The notes: generated from the letters alone by a model not told the origin. A stretch of 64,000 bases of DNA from Mangrovitalea sediminis (GCF_002514725.1 NZ_NTLB01000006.1:62001-126000), one strand, 5' to 3'; shown: positions 45,848 to 56,012, counted from the stretch's first letter. Numbers and translations: made by a program.

Positions 45848-47653
45848 TCAACCTCGTTTGGCACTATCGACGGTCTGCGTCGTATCGAACAACCGGGGTA
45901 CCTTGGCGTCGAGCACCGTATTCAGGTGGATCAGTGTGACCGTACCCGGGATACCGTCGGGAATGAGGCCAACCGACTTCTGGAACCATTTGACCTGATC
46001 CACCAAGGACATGGACTTGAGCTGCTGCCGCTGGGAAACGCTGCCGCCCTGACGGTCGATCACCTGACTGATCTGTAAAGACAGCCATTTCTTACGATCC
46101 GCATCCTTTCGGCTTTCACCCGGCGGCATTCGCCAAACGAGCGAATAGTCTCCCAGCCAGTGCTTGTCCAACAGGTCACGCGGCACTTGGTACTCCTTGC
46201 CATCCAGACTGATCGTTGCAAGGTCGCCCGAAAGGCGCAACAACGCAATGTAGAACTCATTGCCATCGCGATTGAACAATCGCATGACGACAGGCCGGTT
46301 CAACTGCTGCAGACCCCGCCAGTTCCCCTCCCGGTGAAGACACTGCAACCCCATTGTTTGGGCATAATCACAGGCGTAAGGCGTCGAGGCCGGTTGATAA
46401 TCATCGCCCCAGGCCTTGAACACTACCTGATACGCCTGAACCTTTTCGTCGCCTTGGGGTTGATAGGCATCAAGGTCAGGCGCAGGATCGCTTTTCTGGC
46501 CGGTCGAGGTGTCAGGAGAAGCGACTTCCTGCTGGGAGACATCGCCACCAGCGTCCGAAGCGCTTACCTTGCTCAAAGACGTGGACGCTCCCGGTTGACT
46601 GCCGCTCGAGCCTATTCCCGACGACGAGGTATCTGCCTTGAGGGGCTTTGAGGACGCCGATAGCGTCGCCTTCTCCGGTGTAGACAGTGTCGCCGAAGCC
46701 CCCTTGTCATTGATGCGGATATTCAGCCAGCCAAGACGGTATGAGGTGAGCCCAGCGGTAAACAACACCAAGGCGGCGACAATGACGCCGACACTGACAC
46801 CCGGCAGAGAGGGGCGTTCGGCCTTCATATTCCCGCCAGCAGCACCAACGCGGCCCAACACCTCGCGGCCGGCCTGACGTACAGTCCGGGCATCGACCTG
46901 ATGCACGCCTTCGGCATAGGCACCCAGCAACGCGCGATCGCAGATCAGGTTGATCAGCCGGGGAATGCCCCGCGCCATGCGATAGACGCGGCGCAGGGCC
47001 GCCGGCGTAAACAGGTCGGTCCGTTGTCCGGCAACGGACAGGCGGTAACGGACATAGGCGGGGATTTCATCCTTGGCCAACGAATCCAGGTGGTAACGTG
47101 CCGTCACCCGTTGGGCCAGCTGTCGTAGCTCCCGTCGTTCCAGGATTTCCTGCAGCTCCGGTTGCCCCAACAGGACAATTTGCAGCAGCTTTTTCTCTGA
47201 GGTTTCCAGATTGGTCAGCAGGCGCAGCTGTTCCAACACATCGATCGACAGGTTCTGCGCCTCATCGATGATAAGCACCGTGTGGCGCCCTTTGGCATGC
47301 GCGTCGAGCAGATGGGCATTCAGTTGGTCGATCATGCGTTTGATCGATGCGCCCGCGGGAATCTTGATACCCAGTTCGTCGCAAATGCTGCCGAGGAGCT
47401 CGCGCGCCGAAAGTTTGGGATTGAGGATCAACGCGATATCGACATGCTCTGGCGCCTGCTCCATAAAGCAGCGACAGATAGTCGTCTTCCCGGTTCCGAC
47501 TTCACCGGTAATGACGATAAAGCCGCCCTGCCCGCCCACGCCGTACATGAGGTGGGCCAACGCTTCCTTGTGGCGTTCGCTGAGATAGAGATAGCGCGGA
47601 TCCGGGGCGATGGAAAAAGGCGCCTCGCGAAATCCAAAAAATTCGTAGTACAT
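45848..47653 (-). CDS. gspA: ExeA/GspA-type AAA+ ATPase with peptidoglycan-binding domain
   Basis: A 601-residue inner-membrane ATPase. The AAA domain has Walker A GEVGTGKT (50-57) and Walker B VLIIDEA (126-132), with the start MYYEFFGFREAPFSIAPDPR. A membrane span lies near residues 284-306 (VSVGVIVAALVLFTAGLTSY), followed by a Ser/Gly/Asp-rich linker. The periplasmic part ends with a PG_binding_1-type region (SLVDQVKWFQKSVGLIPDGIPG). ExeA and GspB form the complex that threads the secretin through peptidoglycan. Two Cys in CDYAQTMGLQCLH may form a disulfide. Confidence 0.92.
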   Translation of the reverse strand: MYYEFFGFREAPFSIAPDPRYLYLSERHKEALAHLMYGVGGQGGFIVITGEVGTGKTTICRCFMEQAPEHVDIALILNPKLSARELLGSICDELGIKIPAGASIKRMIDQLNAHLLDAHAKGRHTVLIIDEAQNLSIDVLEQLRLLTNLETSEKKLLQIVLLGQPELQEILERRELRQLAQRVTARYHLDSLAKDEIPAYVRYRLSVAGQRTDLFTPAALRRVYRMARGIPRLINLICDRALLGAYAEGVHQVDARTVRQAGREVLGRVGAAGGNMKAERPSLPGVSVGVIVAALVLFTAGLTSYRLGWLNIRINDKGASATLSTPEKATLSASSKPLKADTSSSGIGSSGSQPGASTSLSKVSASDAGGDVSQQEVASPDTSTGQKSDPAPDLDAYQPQGDEKVQAYQVVFKAWGDDYQPASTPYACDYAQTMGLQCLHREGNWRGLQQLNRPVVMRLFNRDGNEFYIALLRLSGDLATISLDGKEYQVPRDLLDKHWLGDYSLVWRMPPGESRKDADRKKWLSLQISQVIDRQGGSVSQRQQLKSMSLVDQVKWFQKSVGLIPDGIPGTVTLIHLNTVLDAKVPRLFDTTQTVDSAKRG

Positions 47654-47773
47654 TGATTCTCAATCGGGCCGGGGCATGCAGGAGCCTAATGATAGCCCCC
47701 GGCCCGCCACACTGTCACCCGCGATCTGGACGGATTGCCGGGAACCGGTAATCCGTCATGAAACCCGTGGTCC

Positions 47774-49270
47774 TCAGCTCGCCGAACCCGCTACCGGATC
47801 GGAGGAAATCACCCGGATTTCCGCCCGCCGCGATTCCGCCCGTTGCCGTAACCGCGCAACGCAGCGCTCCAGTGTCTGCGAAATCTTGGCATGGGTACGA
47901 ATCATGGCGATATGCGGCCAAGTGGCACGTTCGCCCTGTTGTATCAGCTCCCGGGCGAACTCTGGTGTTGGGTTTCTCAACATCCCCGCGTAGTGGCGAA
48001 GGCCGTATCGCGGCGCGATGGTGACATCACCGTAATAGCGCTGAGCCAGGATCGTATACATCTGGCCGGAGGCCTGACGCAATATTTCCGGGCGCACGCG
48101 CTTACGCATGAAATCGAACAGCCCCTTGCCATGGAACTGGAATTCCGACTTCAGCAACTGCTTCGGTAAGCCGAGCAGGCCCATCTTCTCGTCACGCCCC
48201 CGCGTTCCGAGGAAGGGTACGACATGGGGGTTGGTCTGACTGACGATGGTGAAATTGACATCATGCAGATGCATCAGCCGTTCAACCGGGAGATCGCTGA
48301 CGACGGAACCATCCACAAACTGCAGGCGCGGCATGTAAGGCTGAAGGTTACCGCTGGGATCTTTCTTCATCAGGGTGACCGGGGCAAAAATACCCGGCAC
48401 GGCCGCCGACGCCAGTACCGCGCTCCAGACCAGCAGGTACGGCGACGTATAACCACACAACAGCCGCGCCTTCTGATTCTCCTGAATTGGCGACACGCTG
48501 ATATTGATGGAGCGTCCTGTCCGGTGAAACGCCTCCTCAAAGGTGTACTCGCCCATATTGGCCCGCAGGCAGTTCTCCAACTGGGACTGGTCCATGAAGC
48601 CGCGGCCTCGCAGGCCATTCATCAGACCGTTCCAGCGCCACGCATGAAGGTTATGGTTTTCCGGTGAGAAAAGGTCGGGGATCTCGGCGTCGGTATGAGT
48701 TCCCAGGATGCCGGCAATGATCGCGCCGACACTGGAACCGGCCACCACCTGAGGCAGCAGCGCCCTCTCCCAAAGCGCCTTGATGACGCCGATATGGAAC
48801 AAGCCGAGACTGGCCCCTCCGCTGAGCAACAGTGCAGGTCGCCCATAGCTCAGCAGTGTATCCTTGAAAAAGTCGATTTTTTCGGCCACCGAAAAGCCTG
48901 GCACGTCGTTATCGCACAGAAAATCGAGCGATTCACAGACCTGGTTGATATAGGCCTCAACCAGATGCTTGGTGCCTACGCGGCTCTGACGGTAAAGGGC
49001 TGGGTTGCCCATATTACCGAGATCGTGATGCAAACCTTCCCGCAGCGCCCGACGCAACAGATCGAATTCACGCTGCTGGTGATATTGTCGCAGTTGACTG
49101 AGCCGGTCGTAGATCAACTCATAATTGTAGAGATCAGAGGCAAAGGTCTCCTTCCAGTCGACCTTCCCTTCAAGATAATCCAGCTCCAGTGCCGCTGCCT
49201 TCCAGCTCTCGTAATTCGGAGCCTCCGCCAGCATTTTCTGGAAACGGTGGATCTTGCCGCGCATCGCCAT
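47774..49270 (-). CDS. DUF3336 patatin-like phospholipase
   Basis: A 498-residue protein. The N-terminal DUF3336 region (KMLAEAPNYESWKAAALELDYLEG) is characteristic of fungal TGL3/4/5 lipases and their bacterial relatives. The patatin core follows, with LLSGGASLGLFHIGVIKAL as the oxyanion loop and the nucleophile serine in GSSVGAIIAG. The catalytic Asp is in FVDGSVVSDLPV. The C-terminal region (RYYGDVTIAPRYGLRHYAGML) is family-specific. It probably hydrolyses acyl lipids in the cytoplasm; the substrate is unknown. GGAGG lies ten bases before the ATG. Confidence 0.88.
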   Translation of the reverse strand: MAMRGKIHRFQKMLAEAPNYESWKAAALELDYLEGKVDWKETFASDLYNYELIYDRLSQLRQYHQQREFDLLRRALREGLHHDLGNMGNPALYRQSRVGTKHLVEAYINQVCESLDFLCDNDVPGFSVAEKIDFFKDTLLSYGRPALLLSGGASLGLFHIGVIKALWERALLPQVVAGSSVGAIIAGILGTHTDAEIPDLFSPENHNLHAWRWNGLMNGLRGRGFMDQSQLENCLRANMGEYTFEEAFHRTGRSINISVSPIQENQKARLLCGYTSPYLLVWSAVLASAAVPGIFAPVTLMKKDPSGNLQPYMPRLQFVDGSVVSDLPVERLMHLHDVNFTIVSQTNPHVVPFLGTRGRDEKMGLLGLPKQLLKSEFQFHGKGLFDFMRKRVRPEILRQASGQMYTILAQRYYGDVTIAPRYGLRHYAGMLRNPTPEFARELIQQGERATWPHIAMIRTHAKISQTLERCVARLRQRAESRRAEIRVISSDPVAGSAS

Positions 49271-49486
49271 GAACCAGAAACCTCCGGTCAGCTATCACTG
49301 CGGATCCGTACTCGTCTGCGTGTCGTCGGGGTAGGATGCGTTCCCTGCCCCTCTTGGCAAATGGCCTCCGTACCACGCTTACCGGATCTCGCCTTTGACC
49401 CAGCATAGACCTCGATACCGCCAGCGTCATCATGAGCTTATCGCGATGTGTCGTCCGTCTCACCGAAAGCGACGACTCCGTGGGGA

Positions 49487-50275
49487 TCAAAACCCTTTTA
49501 ACATGACGTCCGAATCATCGCCGCTGGTGAAGGGGTCATCTACCTTACCGTCCTTCACCAGGAACTGACGTCGCTGCAAATAGGCATTACGCAGGAAGGT
49601 GTAGCGATCCCCTTCGATCAAACCTTCCGCAGGAATCAGGTCGGCTCGCGTATCCACCACGTCGAGGCCCCGCAGGTAATACCAGTCCGGTGCGTGGATG
49701 TAGCTCCACAGGTTTTCGGGCGAGAAGTAGTCGACGGTCATCCCCGACGCGTCACGTACGTCTGACGGCCCGAGGAATGGCAGCACCAGATAGGGACCAG
49801 TACCCACGCCCCAGTATCCCAGGGTTTGCCCAAAATCCTCATCGTGCGCAGGCAGCCCCATGCGCCCCGCCACATCAAAGAATCCGCCCAGGCCGAAGGT
49901 CGTGTTGAAAAGAAAACGCCCCGTGGCGGTCATGGCCGCATCGGGCTTGAGCTGAAACAGACTGTTGACCAGGTTGATGGGCTCACCCAGGTTGCTGAAG
50001 AAATTCGTGACACCATCATCCAGGAAGCGCGGCATGATCGCACGGTAACCCCGTGCCACCGGCTTCAGGAACCACCGATCGAGGAAATCATTAAACGCGA
50101 AAACCTTGCGGTTAAAGGGCTGCCAGGGGTCACGGGCATCATAGTTGCTGCTGTCCTGATAGCCCGTGTCACTAGACGCGGCCCAGGCATTCGCCGTCGA
50201 CGCACTCAACAGGACGACCATCATTGCCCGGATAATGAGGGAAGAAATGGAAAGTCGCTTTCCAACGTTAAGCAT
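49487..50275 (-). CDS. mlaA: MlaA/VacJ phospholipid transport protein lacking a lipobox
   Basis: MlaA removes misplaced phospholipids from the outer leaflet of the outer membrane. The 262-residue protein has the family hallmarks DPWQPFNRKVFAFNDFLDRW, NLGEPINLVNSLFQ, FNTTFGLGGFFDVA and TGPYLVLPFLGPSDVRD. Unlike E. coli MlaA it has no lipobox cysteine; in fact the whole sequence has no cysteine. The start, MLNVGKRLSISSLIIRAMMV...ANAWA, reads as an ordinary signal peptide. A thioesterase gene is divergent, as beside mlaA in Pseudomonas. Confidence 0.93.
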   Translation of the reverse strand: MLNVGKRLSISSLIIRAMMVVLLSASTANAWAASSDTGYQDSSNYDARDPWQPFNRKVFAFNDFLDRWFLKPVARGYRAIMPRFLDDGVTNFFSNLGEPINLVNSLFQLKPDAAMTATGRFLFNTTFGLGGFFDVAGRMGLPAHDEDFGQTLGYWGVGTGPYLVLPFLGPSDVRDASGMTVDYFSPENLWSYIHAPDWYYLRGLDVVDTRADLIPAEGLIEGDRYTFLRNAYLQRRQFLVKDGKVDDPFTSGDDSDVMLKGF

Positions 50276-50382
50276 ACCGTTAAATGCTCCCTATCATGGC
50301 CTCGTTTCCGGGCCCTGGTTTTCAAATCGTGATCATTCGATGACAATGGATGGCTGAATCATCCGGCTCGGAGCCAGCCTTT

Positions 50383-50790
50383 ATGAGTGATCAACGAAAT
50401 CTGGTCTACACCAATACGATGTCCATACGCTGGGGTGATCTGGACGCCAATGGGCACGTGAACAATACGACCTATTTCCGCTTTTTTGAAGAAGCGCGCG
50501 TGAGTTGGCTGGAATCCCTGCAACTCAAGGTCGGCAGTGCCGAAACGGGCCCCGTCATCATCAAGACCGAAGCCACATTCCTTCGTGAACTGGGGTGGCC
50601 GACCAACGTCGAAATTCGCACGTTCACCGGCAAAGCCGGCCGATCCAGCCTCGATACCTACCATGAGGTCATCGACCAGGCGACCGGCGACATCTGCTGC
50701 GAAGGATACGCCAAAATCGTCTGGCTGAACCACCGCGAACGCAAATCGACCGAGCTACCGGATTCTCTTCGCGCGCTGGCGGCGGAGTAA
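50383..50790 (+). CDS. Hot-dog acyl-CoA thioesterase (4HBT/YbgC-like)
   Basis: A 135-residue hot-dog-fold protein. The catalytic aspartate and family signature are in RWGDLDANGHVNNTTYFRFFEEARVSW. The substrate acyl-CoA is unknown. I choose the ATG at 50383 with GGAG eight bases upstream; an in-frame ATG at 50350 adds 11 residues. It is divergent from mlaA and converges on the KAS III-like gene, with a small GGCGCC-N5-GGCGCC hairpin (50792-50808) between the stops. Confidence 0.85.
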   Translation: MSDQRNLVYTNTMSIRWGDLDANGHVNNTTYFRFFEEARVSWLESLQLKVGSAETGPVIIKTEATFLRELGWPTNVEIRTFTGKAGRSSLDTYHEVIDQATGDICCEGYAKIVWLNHRERKSTELPDSLRALAAE

Positions 50791-50799
50791 AGGCGCCTA

Positions 50800-51927
50800 T
50801 CAGGCGCCGTGCTTGCGAACAATCACACTACCGATGGAATACCCGGCACCGAAGGAGCAGATCACACCCAGCTCACCGGCTGCGATGTCCTGTTTGTGCT
50901 GGTGAAATGCAATGATGGAGCCGGCAGAGCTGGTGTTTGCATATTCGTTCAGAATTACCGGCGCCTCTTCTTCAGACGCATCACGCCCCAGCACCCGGCG
51001 GGCAATCAGCTGATTCATGTTGAGGTTCGCCTGATGCAACCACAGTCGCTTGAGCTGATCAGACGTCAGCCCCAGGCTTTCCAGGTGCCCCATAATGGTA
51101 TCGGCAACCATGGGAGAGACTTCCTTGAACACCTTCCGGCCCTGCTGGACAAAAAGCTTGTCCGGCTTACCAATACCCGACTCATCGCACCGGTTGAGGA
51201 AACCGAAGTTGTTCCGGATATTATTCGAAAATAGCGTTTTGAGGCGTGTTCCGAGGATCTCAAATACGTTTTCACCCCGCGCCTGATCCGCGCGCTCGAC
51301 GATGATCGCCGTGCAGGCATCCCCAAAGATGAAATGGCTGTCCCGGTCGCGAAAGTTGAGGTGTGCCGTACAGATCTCCGGATTGACGACCAGCACAGCC
51401 CTTGCCGAACCGCTTTCCACTGCGTTCACCGCCGCCTGAATCCCAAATGTCGCCGAACTGCAGGCCACGTTCATATCGTAGGCGAAACCCTCGATACCCA
51501 GAGCGGCCTGGACCTCAATCGCTACCGCCGGATAAGGACGCTGCAGATTGGAACAGGCCACGATGACCGCATCGATATCGGCGGCAGATCGATCGGCCTG
51601 GGCCATCGCTTCCCGCGCCGCCGCGACAGACATTTCGCATTGGATACTGGGAGACTCGTTATCCCGCTCCGGTAAACGTGGACAAAGGCGCTCGGGGTCA
51701 ACAATGCCCTCCCGATCCATGACATGCCGGCGTTTAATGCCGGAAGCCTTCTCGATAAAGGCGGTTGAGGACTCCTGCAACGGCGCGACATCTCCTGCCT
51801 CGATAGCGGCACGGTGTTCGTCATTAAAGCGGCGCACATATTCGTTAAAGGCGGCGACCAGATCGTCATTCTCGACGACCGCCGGCGGTGTATACAAACC
51901 GGTCCCGCTAATTACTGTCTTTGTCAC
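50800..51927 (-). CDS. Beta-ketoacyl-ACP synthase III-like enzyme (PA3286 type)
   Basis: A 375-residue thiolase-superfamily enzyme. The catalytic Cys (residue 156) is in MNVACSSATFG, the His in LWLHQANLNMNQ and the Asn in NEYANTSSAGSII, so the KAS III triad is complete. It is longer than FabH (about 320), with an extra segment early (NEYVRRFNDEHRAAIEAGD). It resembles the P. aeruginosa PA3286 group, reported to condense medium-chain acyl-CoA with malonyl-ACP and so feed beta-oxidation products into synthesis. That match is from memory. The start is a GTG at 51925-51927 with GGGG six bases upstream; another GTG is four codons earlier. Confidence 0.85.
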   Translation of the reverse strand: MTKTVISGTGLYTPPAVVENDDLVAAFNEYVRRFNDEHRAAIEAGDVAPLQESSTAFIEKASGIKRRHVMDREGIVDPERLCPRLPERDNESPSIQCEMSVAAAREAMAQADRSAADIDAVIVACSNLQRPYPAVAIEVQAALGIEGFAYDMNVACSSATFGIQAAVNAVESGSARAVLVVNPEICTAHLNFRDRDSHFIFGDACTAIIVERADQARGENVFEILGTRLKTLFSNNIRNNFGFLNRCDESGIGKPDKLFVQQGRKVFKEVSPMVADTIMGHLESLGLTSDQLKRLWLHQANLNMNQLIARRVLGRDASEEEAPVILNEYANTSSAGSIIAFHQHKQDIAAGELGVICSFGAGYSIGSVIVRKHGA

Positions 51928-52027
51928 AGGCAACCCCACAATTTTTTGATTTATGCGTCAAAATATTAACATAACACGCCACCGAGCGGCCCGGTACTGA
52001 GCTGGCGCCAACTACCTGCACTCCGCC

Positions 52028-55000
52028 TTACACCCTGACCCTTTCCCATTGGCGATCCAGCCGCTTGAGCGATACCGGTACCGATGTCCCCAGTATCTGC
52101 GCAAAAAACGATACCCGATACTCCTCCAGCATCCACCGGTACATCACCAATTCCGGATCGGCGATACCCTGGCGCATCAGATGTTCCCTGCGCGTGGCAT
52201 ACCGTTCCCACAGCGGTTTGAAATCGTGCAGGAACTCCCGCTCTCGCCCCATCTCCCGGGTCATTTTCTCCCTTCGAATCAGGGCGGCTTCCAGATAACG
52301 TGGAATCTGCTTGAGCCAGGTTTCGGGGGTATCCGCCATAAAACCGGGAAAAACCAAGTGCTGCATCTGGAATTTCAAGTCGGACAGGCTGCTTGCCAGC
52401 GTCAACGGGATCTTGCCCTCCAGACTTTTCATGACCTCATGGTGCCGTTGCAGAATCTCCTTAAGTAGCGTGGAATGGGACTCCAGTGCGGGCCAGAAAC
52501 TGTCCCGTCCCTTGCGGAGAACCTCGTCGAAGGCCTCCGACGTTCGCGGCAGTTCGTTAGACAGGAAGTGGTTCTGAACGGCGGCAATCAGCAAGTCGTC
52601 CAGTAAATCACGTTGCTTTCCTGTCGGTGCGAACAGGAGTGCTGCGGCTTTGAAACCCGGCAGCCGCCGCTCCAGATCGGAAAGCATATTACCCAATGCA
52701 TGGACGATCAGTCGTGCGACACCGCGGCGATGACTGACCTCCGCCGCGACGGGGTCCAGCAGTCGGGTCGTTCGCACCGTATCACCCAGGTCTTCAATTG
52801 CCGGATAAACCCTTACCTGCATGCCGGATTGTTCAGCCTCCGCCTGCGCAGGTAAGGAGCCAAAACTCCACTGCCGCGCCGGCGCCGGTTCCTGCCGGCC
52901 TTGCTGCACCGGCTGCGATTGCAACGCCTTGTCGGCTTCCTGCTCCAGCGATCGTTGCAGGGCGGCAGGGTCACGCCCCTGCATCAGCATCTGTCCGTTA
53001 CTATCGAGAATGCGGACGTTCATGCGCAGGTGATCGGGCAGGTTTTCGGGCGACCAGGCTTCAGCGTCAACGGTTACGCCGGTCATTCGAGCCAACTCCT
53101 CACCGAGCTTCCGGGTCAGCGGTTCATTGCAGGGGGCCAGGTTTTCAAGGGCGGCTTGGATAAAGTCGGGTACCGGGACAAAGTTTTTGCGTAAGGCCTT
53201 GGGCAACGCCTTGACCAGGGCAACACATTTTTCGCGCAGAAGACCCGGCACCAGCCAGTCGAGGCGATGAATCGGCAACTGGCGCAATGCCATCAGCGGC
53301 ACCTGGATGGTCACCCCATCATCGATCGCACCGGGCTCGAAACGATAGAGCAAGCGGTAACGGATCCCGTCCCAGACCAGGCTGTCTGGATAGGCACTGT
53401 GCAGGTCTGCATCCGGTGTGCGCTGAAAAACCGCTTCAGGTGTGAGCGTCAAGGCCGTCAACGCTGCCTGATCCAGCGAGCGCCACCACGTATCGAAGTG
53501 GCGCCCACTGACCACTTCCGCAGGCACCCTGGTTTCGTAAAACTCGAACAGGCTCTCCTCATCGATCACAAGATCTCGACGCCGAACCCGGTCCTCCAGC
53601 GACTCGGCCTCCTGCAGGAGGACTCGATTTTTCGCCAGAAATGGCGCTTTGCTGCGAAGGTCGCCTTCTACAAGTGCACGCCGGATAAAAATCTCCCGGG
53701 ACACCACCGGATCGATCTGGGCATATCCAATACGACGCTTGGAGACAATTTCGAGCCCGTATAGCGTCACCCGCTCATAGCCGACCACCTGCGATCGTTT
53801 ACTCTCCCAATGGGGCTCGAAATAATGTCGTTTGACGACATGGGCCGCCAACGGCTCTATCCATTCCGGCTCAATGCGGGCCACCGTCCGCGCAAAGACG
53901 CGGCTGGTTTCGACAATTTCCGCGGCGACAATCCATTTGGGCGCCGATTTGACGAGCGGAGAACCGGGGAAAATCATCACTTTCAGGTTGCGGGGGCCCA
54001 GATATTCACGTTTTTCGTCCTTCAGCGCTATCTGTGACAGGAGCCCGGTCAGGATGGCCCGATGCACCGACGCGTAGTCTGCCGGTTCCTGGTTGATCCG
54101 CAACTGCTGTTCGCGCGCCAGCAAGGTGAGCTGCCGGTGCGTCTCCCTCCACTCCCGTAAGCGCATCCAGGACAGGAAACGTTTTTCGCAATACCGGCGC
54201 AATTGGTTCTGGGAAAGTGCCTGTCGCTGCTCTTCATAGAGTGACCAAAGGCGTACCAGGGTCCCAAAATCGGACTCTTTATCGGCATATTCCGCGTGAG
54301 CCTGGTCCGCGGCCTGCTTTCGGTCTGCAGGCCGATCCCGAGGATCCTGGACGCTGAGGCCAGCGGTGATGATCAGGATTTCCGCCAGGCTCCCCATTTC
54401 GCTGCCCGCTACCAGCATTCGGGCCAGCCGGGGATCCACCGGCAACCGGGCCATGGTCCGCCCCAGCTTGGTGAGCTGGCGTTTTTTATCGACCGCTCCC
54501 AGCTCCTCAAGCACGCGAAATCCGTCGTTGATCAGGCGACTGTCCGGTGCATCCAGAAACGGGAATCGCTGAATGTCGCCCAAGCCAAGCAGCGTCATCT
54601 GCAGGATGACCGACGCCAGGTTGGTGCGAAGGATTTCAGGATCGGTGTATTCCGGGCGGTTGATGAAGTCGGTTTCATCATAGAGGCGGAAGCAGATACC
54701 CGGCGCAACCCGGCCGCAACGACCCATCCGCTGGTTGGCGCTGGCTTGGGAGATCGGCTCACTCTGCAGGCGCTGGATTTTCGAGCGCACGCTGTAGCGG
54801 CTGACCCGCGCCAGACCGGTATCGATCACATAGCGGATGCCGGGCACAGTGAGCGAGGTTTCCGCCACGTTCGTTGCCAGCACGATGCGACGACCGCCAT
54901 GCGTCTGGAAAACGCGGTTCTGTTCAGCCGCACTCAAGCGGGCGTACAGCGGCAGCACTTCAGTATGCCGTAGCTCTGCGTGGCGTAATGCCTTGCTCAG

Positions 55001-55921
55001 CTCACGGATTTCACGCTCGCCAGGGAGAAAGACCAGAATATCACCCGGCCCCTGTCGCTGCTCCCGCTCATGCGCCTCGATCTCGCCTACCGATTGCAGC
55101 ACGGCATCGGGCCACCCCATTTCCTCAGTATCCGAGGCAGCCGTCAGCGGCCGGTAGCGCACCTCTACCGGCCAGGTACGGCCAGATACCTGCACTACCG
55201 GCACATCACCAAAAAAGGCACTGAACCGCTCCACCTCGATGGTCGCGGAGGTGATGATGATGCGTAGATCGGGCCGTTTGGGCAGCAGGCGTTTGAGGTA
55301 CCCCATCAGGAAATCAATATTGAGACTACGCTCGTGAGCCTCATCGATGATCAAGGTGTCATAACGGTCGAGAAAACGGTCATGGCCGATTTCCGCCAGC
55401 AAAATACCGTCCGTCATAACCTTGATCAGGCTTTGCTCGCTGGTTGTATCGGTGAAACGAACCTGATATCCCACCGCATTGCCGGCAGCAGGCCCCATTT
55501 CCTCCACAAGACGCGCGGCTACTGCACGAGCGGCAATACGCCGTGGCTGGGTGTGACCGATCAAACCACGCCGTCCCCGCCCCTGCTGTAAACAGATCTT
55601 GGGTAATTGGGTCGTTTTCCCCGAGCCGGTTTCACCGGCGACGACAATCACCTGATGCTCCTTCAGTAACTCGCCGATCCGTGCGCCGTGCTGACTGACC
55701 GGCAAAGCCTCCGGCAAATCGAGATTCAGCCCGCTGGGATCCCGTTCCACATAACGACGCTCTCCCTCCACCAGCCATTTCTGCACGCGCTCCAATTCGG
55801 CCGGAGCCAGATCGCCACGTTGCTTGCCCAGCAAACGCAAAATACGGGCGGATTGCTGCTGATGACAGTGCTCGAGACGCTGGCGGATATCGGAGATCTC
55901 TGGCGGTAGCGGTTTCGTCAT
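52028..55921 (-). CDS. hrpA: DEAH-box RNA helicase HrpA
   Basis: A 1297-residue DEAH helicase. Walker A is GETGSGKT (96-103), the DEAH box is in LIIDEAHERSLN, motif III is ITSATIEVERF, and motif VI is QRMGRCGRVAPG. The long C-terminal HrpA-specific region (DUF3418) is complete. In E. coli, HrpA processes mRNA and rescues stalled or collided ribosomes. It is on the same strand as fadD but separated by fadD's terminator. The hrpA-fadD-lipase-maoC neighbourhood matches Pseudomonas. Confidence 0.95.
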   Translation of the reverse strand: MTKPLPPEISDIRQRLEHCHQQQSARILRLLGKQRGDLAPAELERVQKWLVEGERRYVERDPSGLNLDLPEALPVSQHGARIGELLKEHQVIVVAGETGSGKTTQLPKICLQQGRGRRGLIGHTQPRRIAARAVAARLVEEMGPAAGNAVGYQVRFTDTTSEQSLIKVMTDGILLAEIGHDRFLDRYDTLIIDEAHERSLNIDFLMGYLKRLLPKRPDLRIIITSATIEVERFSAFFGDVPVVQVSGRTWPVEVRYRPLTAASDTEEMGWPDAVLQSVGEIEAHEREQRQGPGDILVFLPGEREIRELSKALRHAELRHTEVLPLYARLSAAEQNRVFQTHGGRRIVLATNVAETSLTVPGIRYVIDTGLARVSRYSVRSKIQRLQSEPISQASANQRMGRCGRVAPGICFRLYDETDFINRPEYTDPEILRTNLASVILQMTLLGLGDIQRFPFLDAPDSRLINDGFRVLEELGAVDKKRQLTKLGRTMARLPVDPRLARMLVAGSEMGSLAEILIITAGLSVQDPRDRPADRKQAADQAHAEYADKESDFGTLVRLWSLYEEQRQALSQNQLRRYCEKRFLSWMRLREWRETHRQLTLLAREQQLRINQEPADYASVHRAILTGLLSQIALKDEKREYLGPRNLKVMIFPGSPLVKSAPKWIVAAEIVETSRVFARTVARIEPEWIEPLAAHVVKRHYFEPHWESKRSQVVGYERVTLYGLEIVSKRRIGYAQIDPVVSREIFIRRALVEGDLRSKAPFLAKNRVLLQEAESLEDRVRRRDLVIDEESLFEFYETRVPAEVVSGRHFDTWWRSLDQAALTALTLTPEAVFQRTPDADLHSAYPDSLVWDGIRYRLLYRFEPGAIDDGVTIQVPLMALRQLPIHRLDWLVPGLLREKCVALVKALPKALRKNFVPVPDFIQAALENLAPCNEPLTRKLGEELARMTGVTVDAEAWSPENLPDHLRMNVRILDSNGQMLMQGRDPAALQRSLEQEADKALQSQPVQQGRQEPAPARQWSFGSLPAQAEAEQSGMQVRVYPAIEDLGDTVRTTRLLDPVAAEVSHRRGVARLIVHALGNMLSDLERRLPGFKAAALLFAPTGKQRDLLDDLLIAAVQNHFLSNELPRTSEAFDEVLRKGRDSFWPALESHSTLLKEILQRHHEVMKSLEGKIPLTLASSLSDLKFQMQHLVFPGFMADTPETWLKQIPRYLEAALIRREKMTREMGREREFLHDFKPLWERYATRREHLMRQGIADPELVMYRWMLEEYRVSFFAQILGTSVPVSLKRLDRQWERVRV

Positions 55922-56012
55922 GATGTACGTTTTGCAAATAGGCCGATGCGAAATGTCTTTTGGAGGGCCATCCGCCGATCACGCCAGACGGAAGCTCCCG
56001 TTATCCGAAAAC

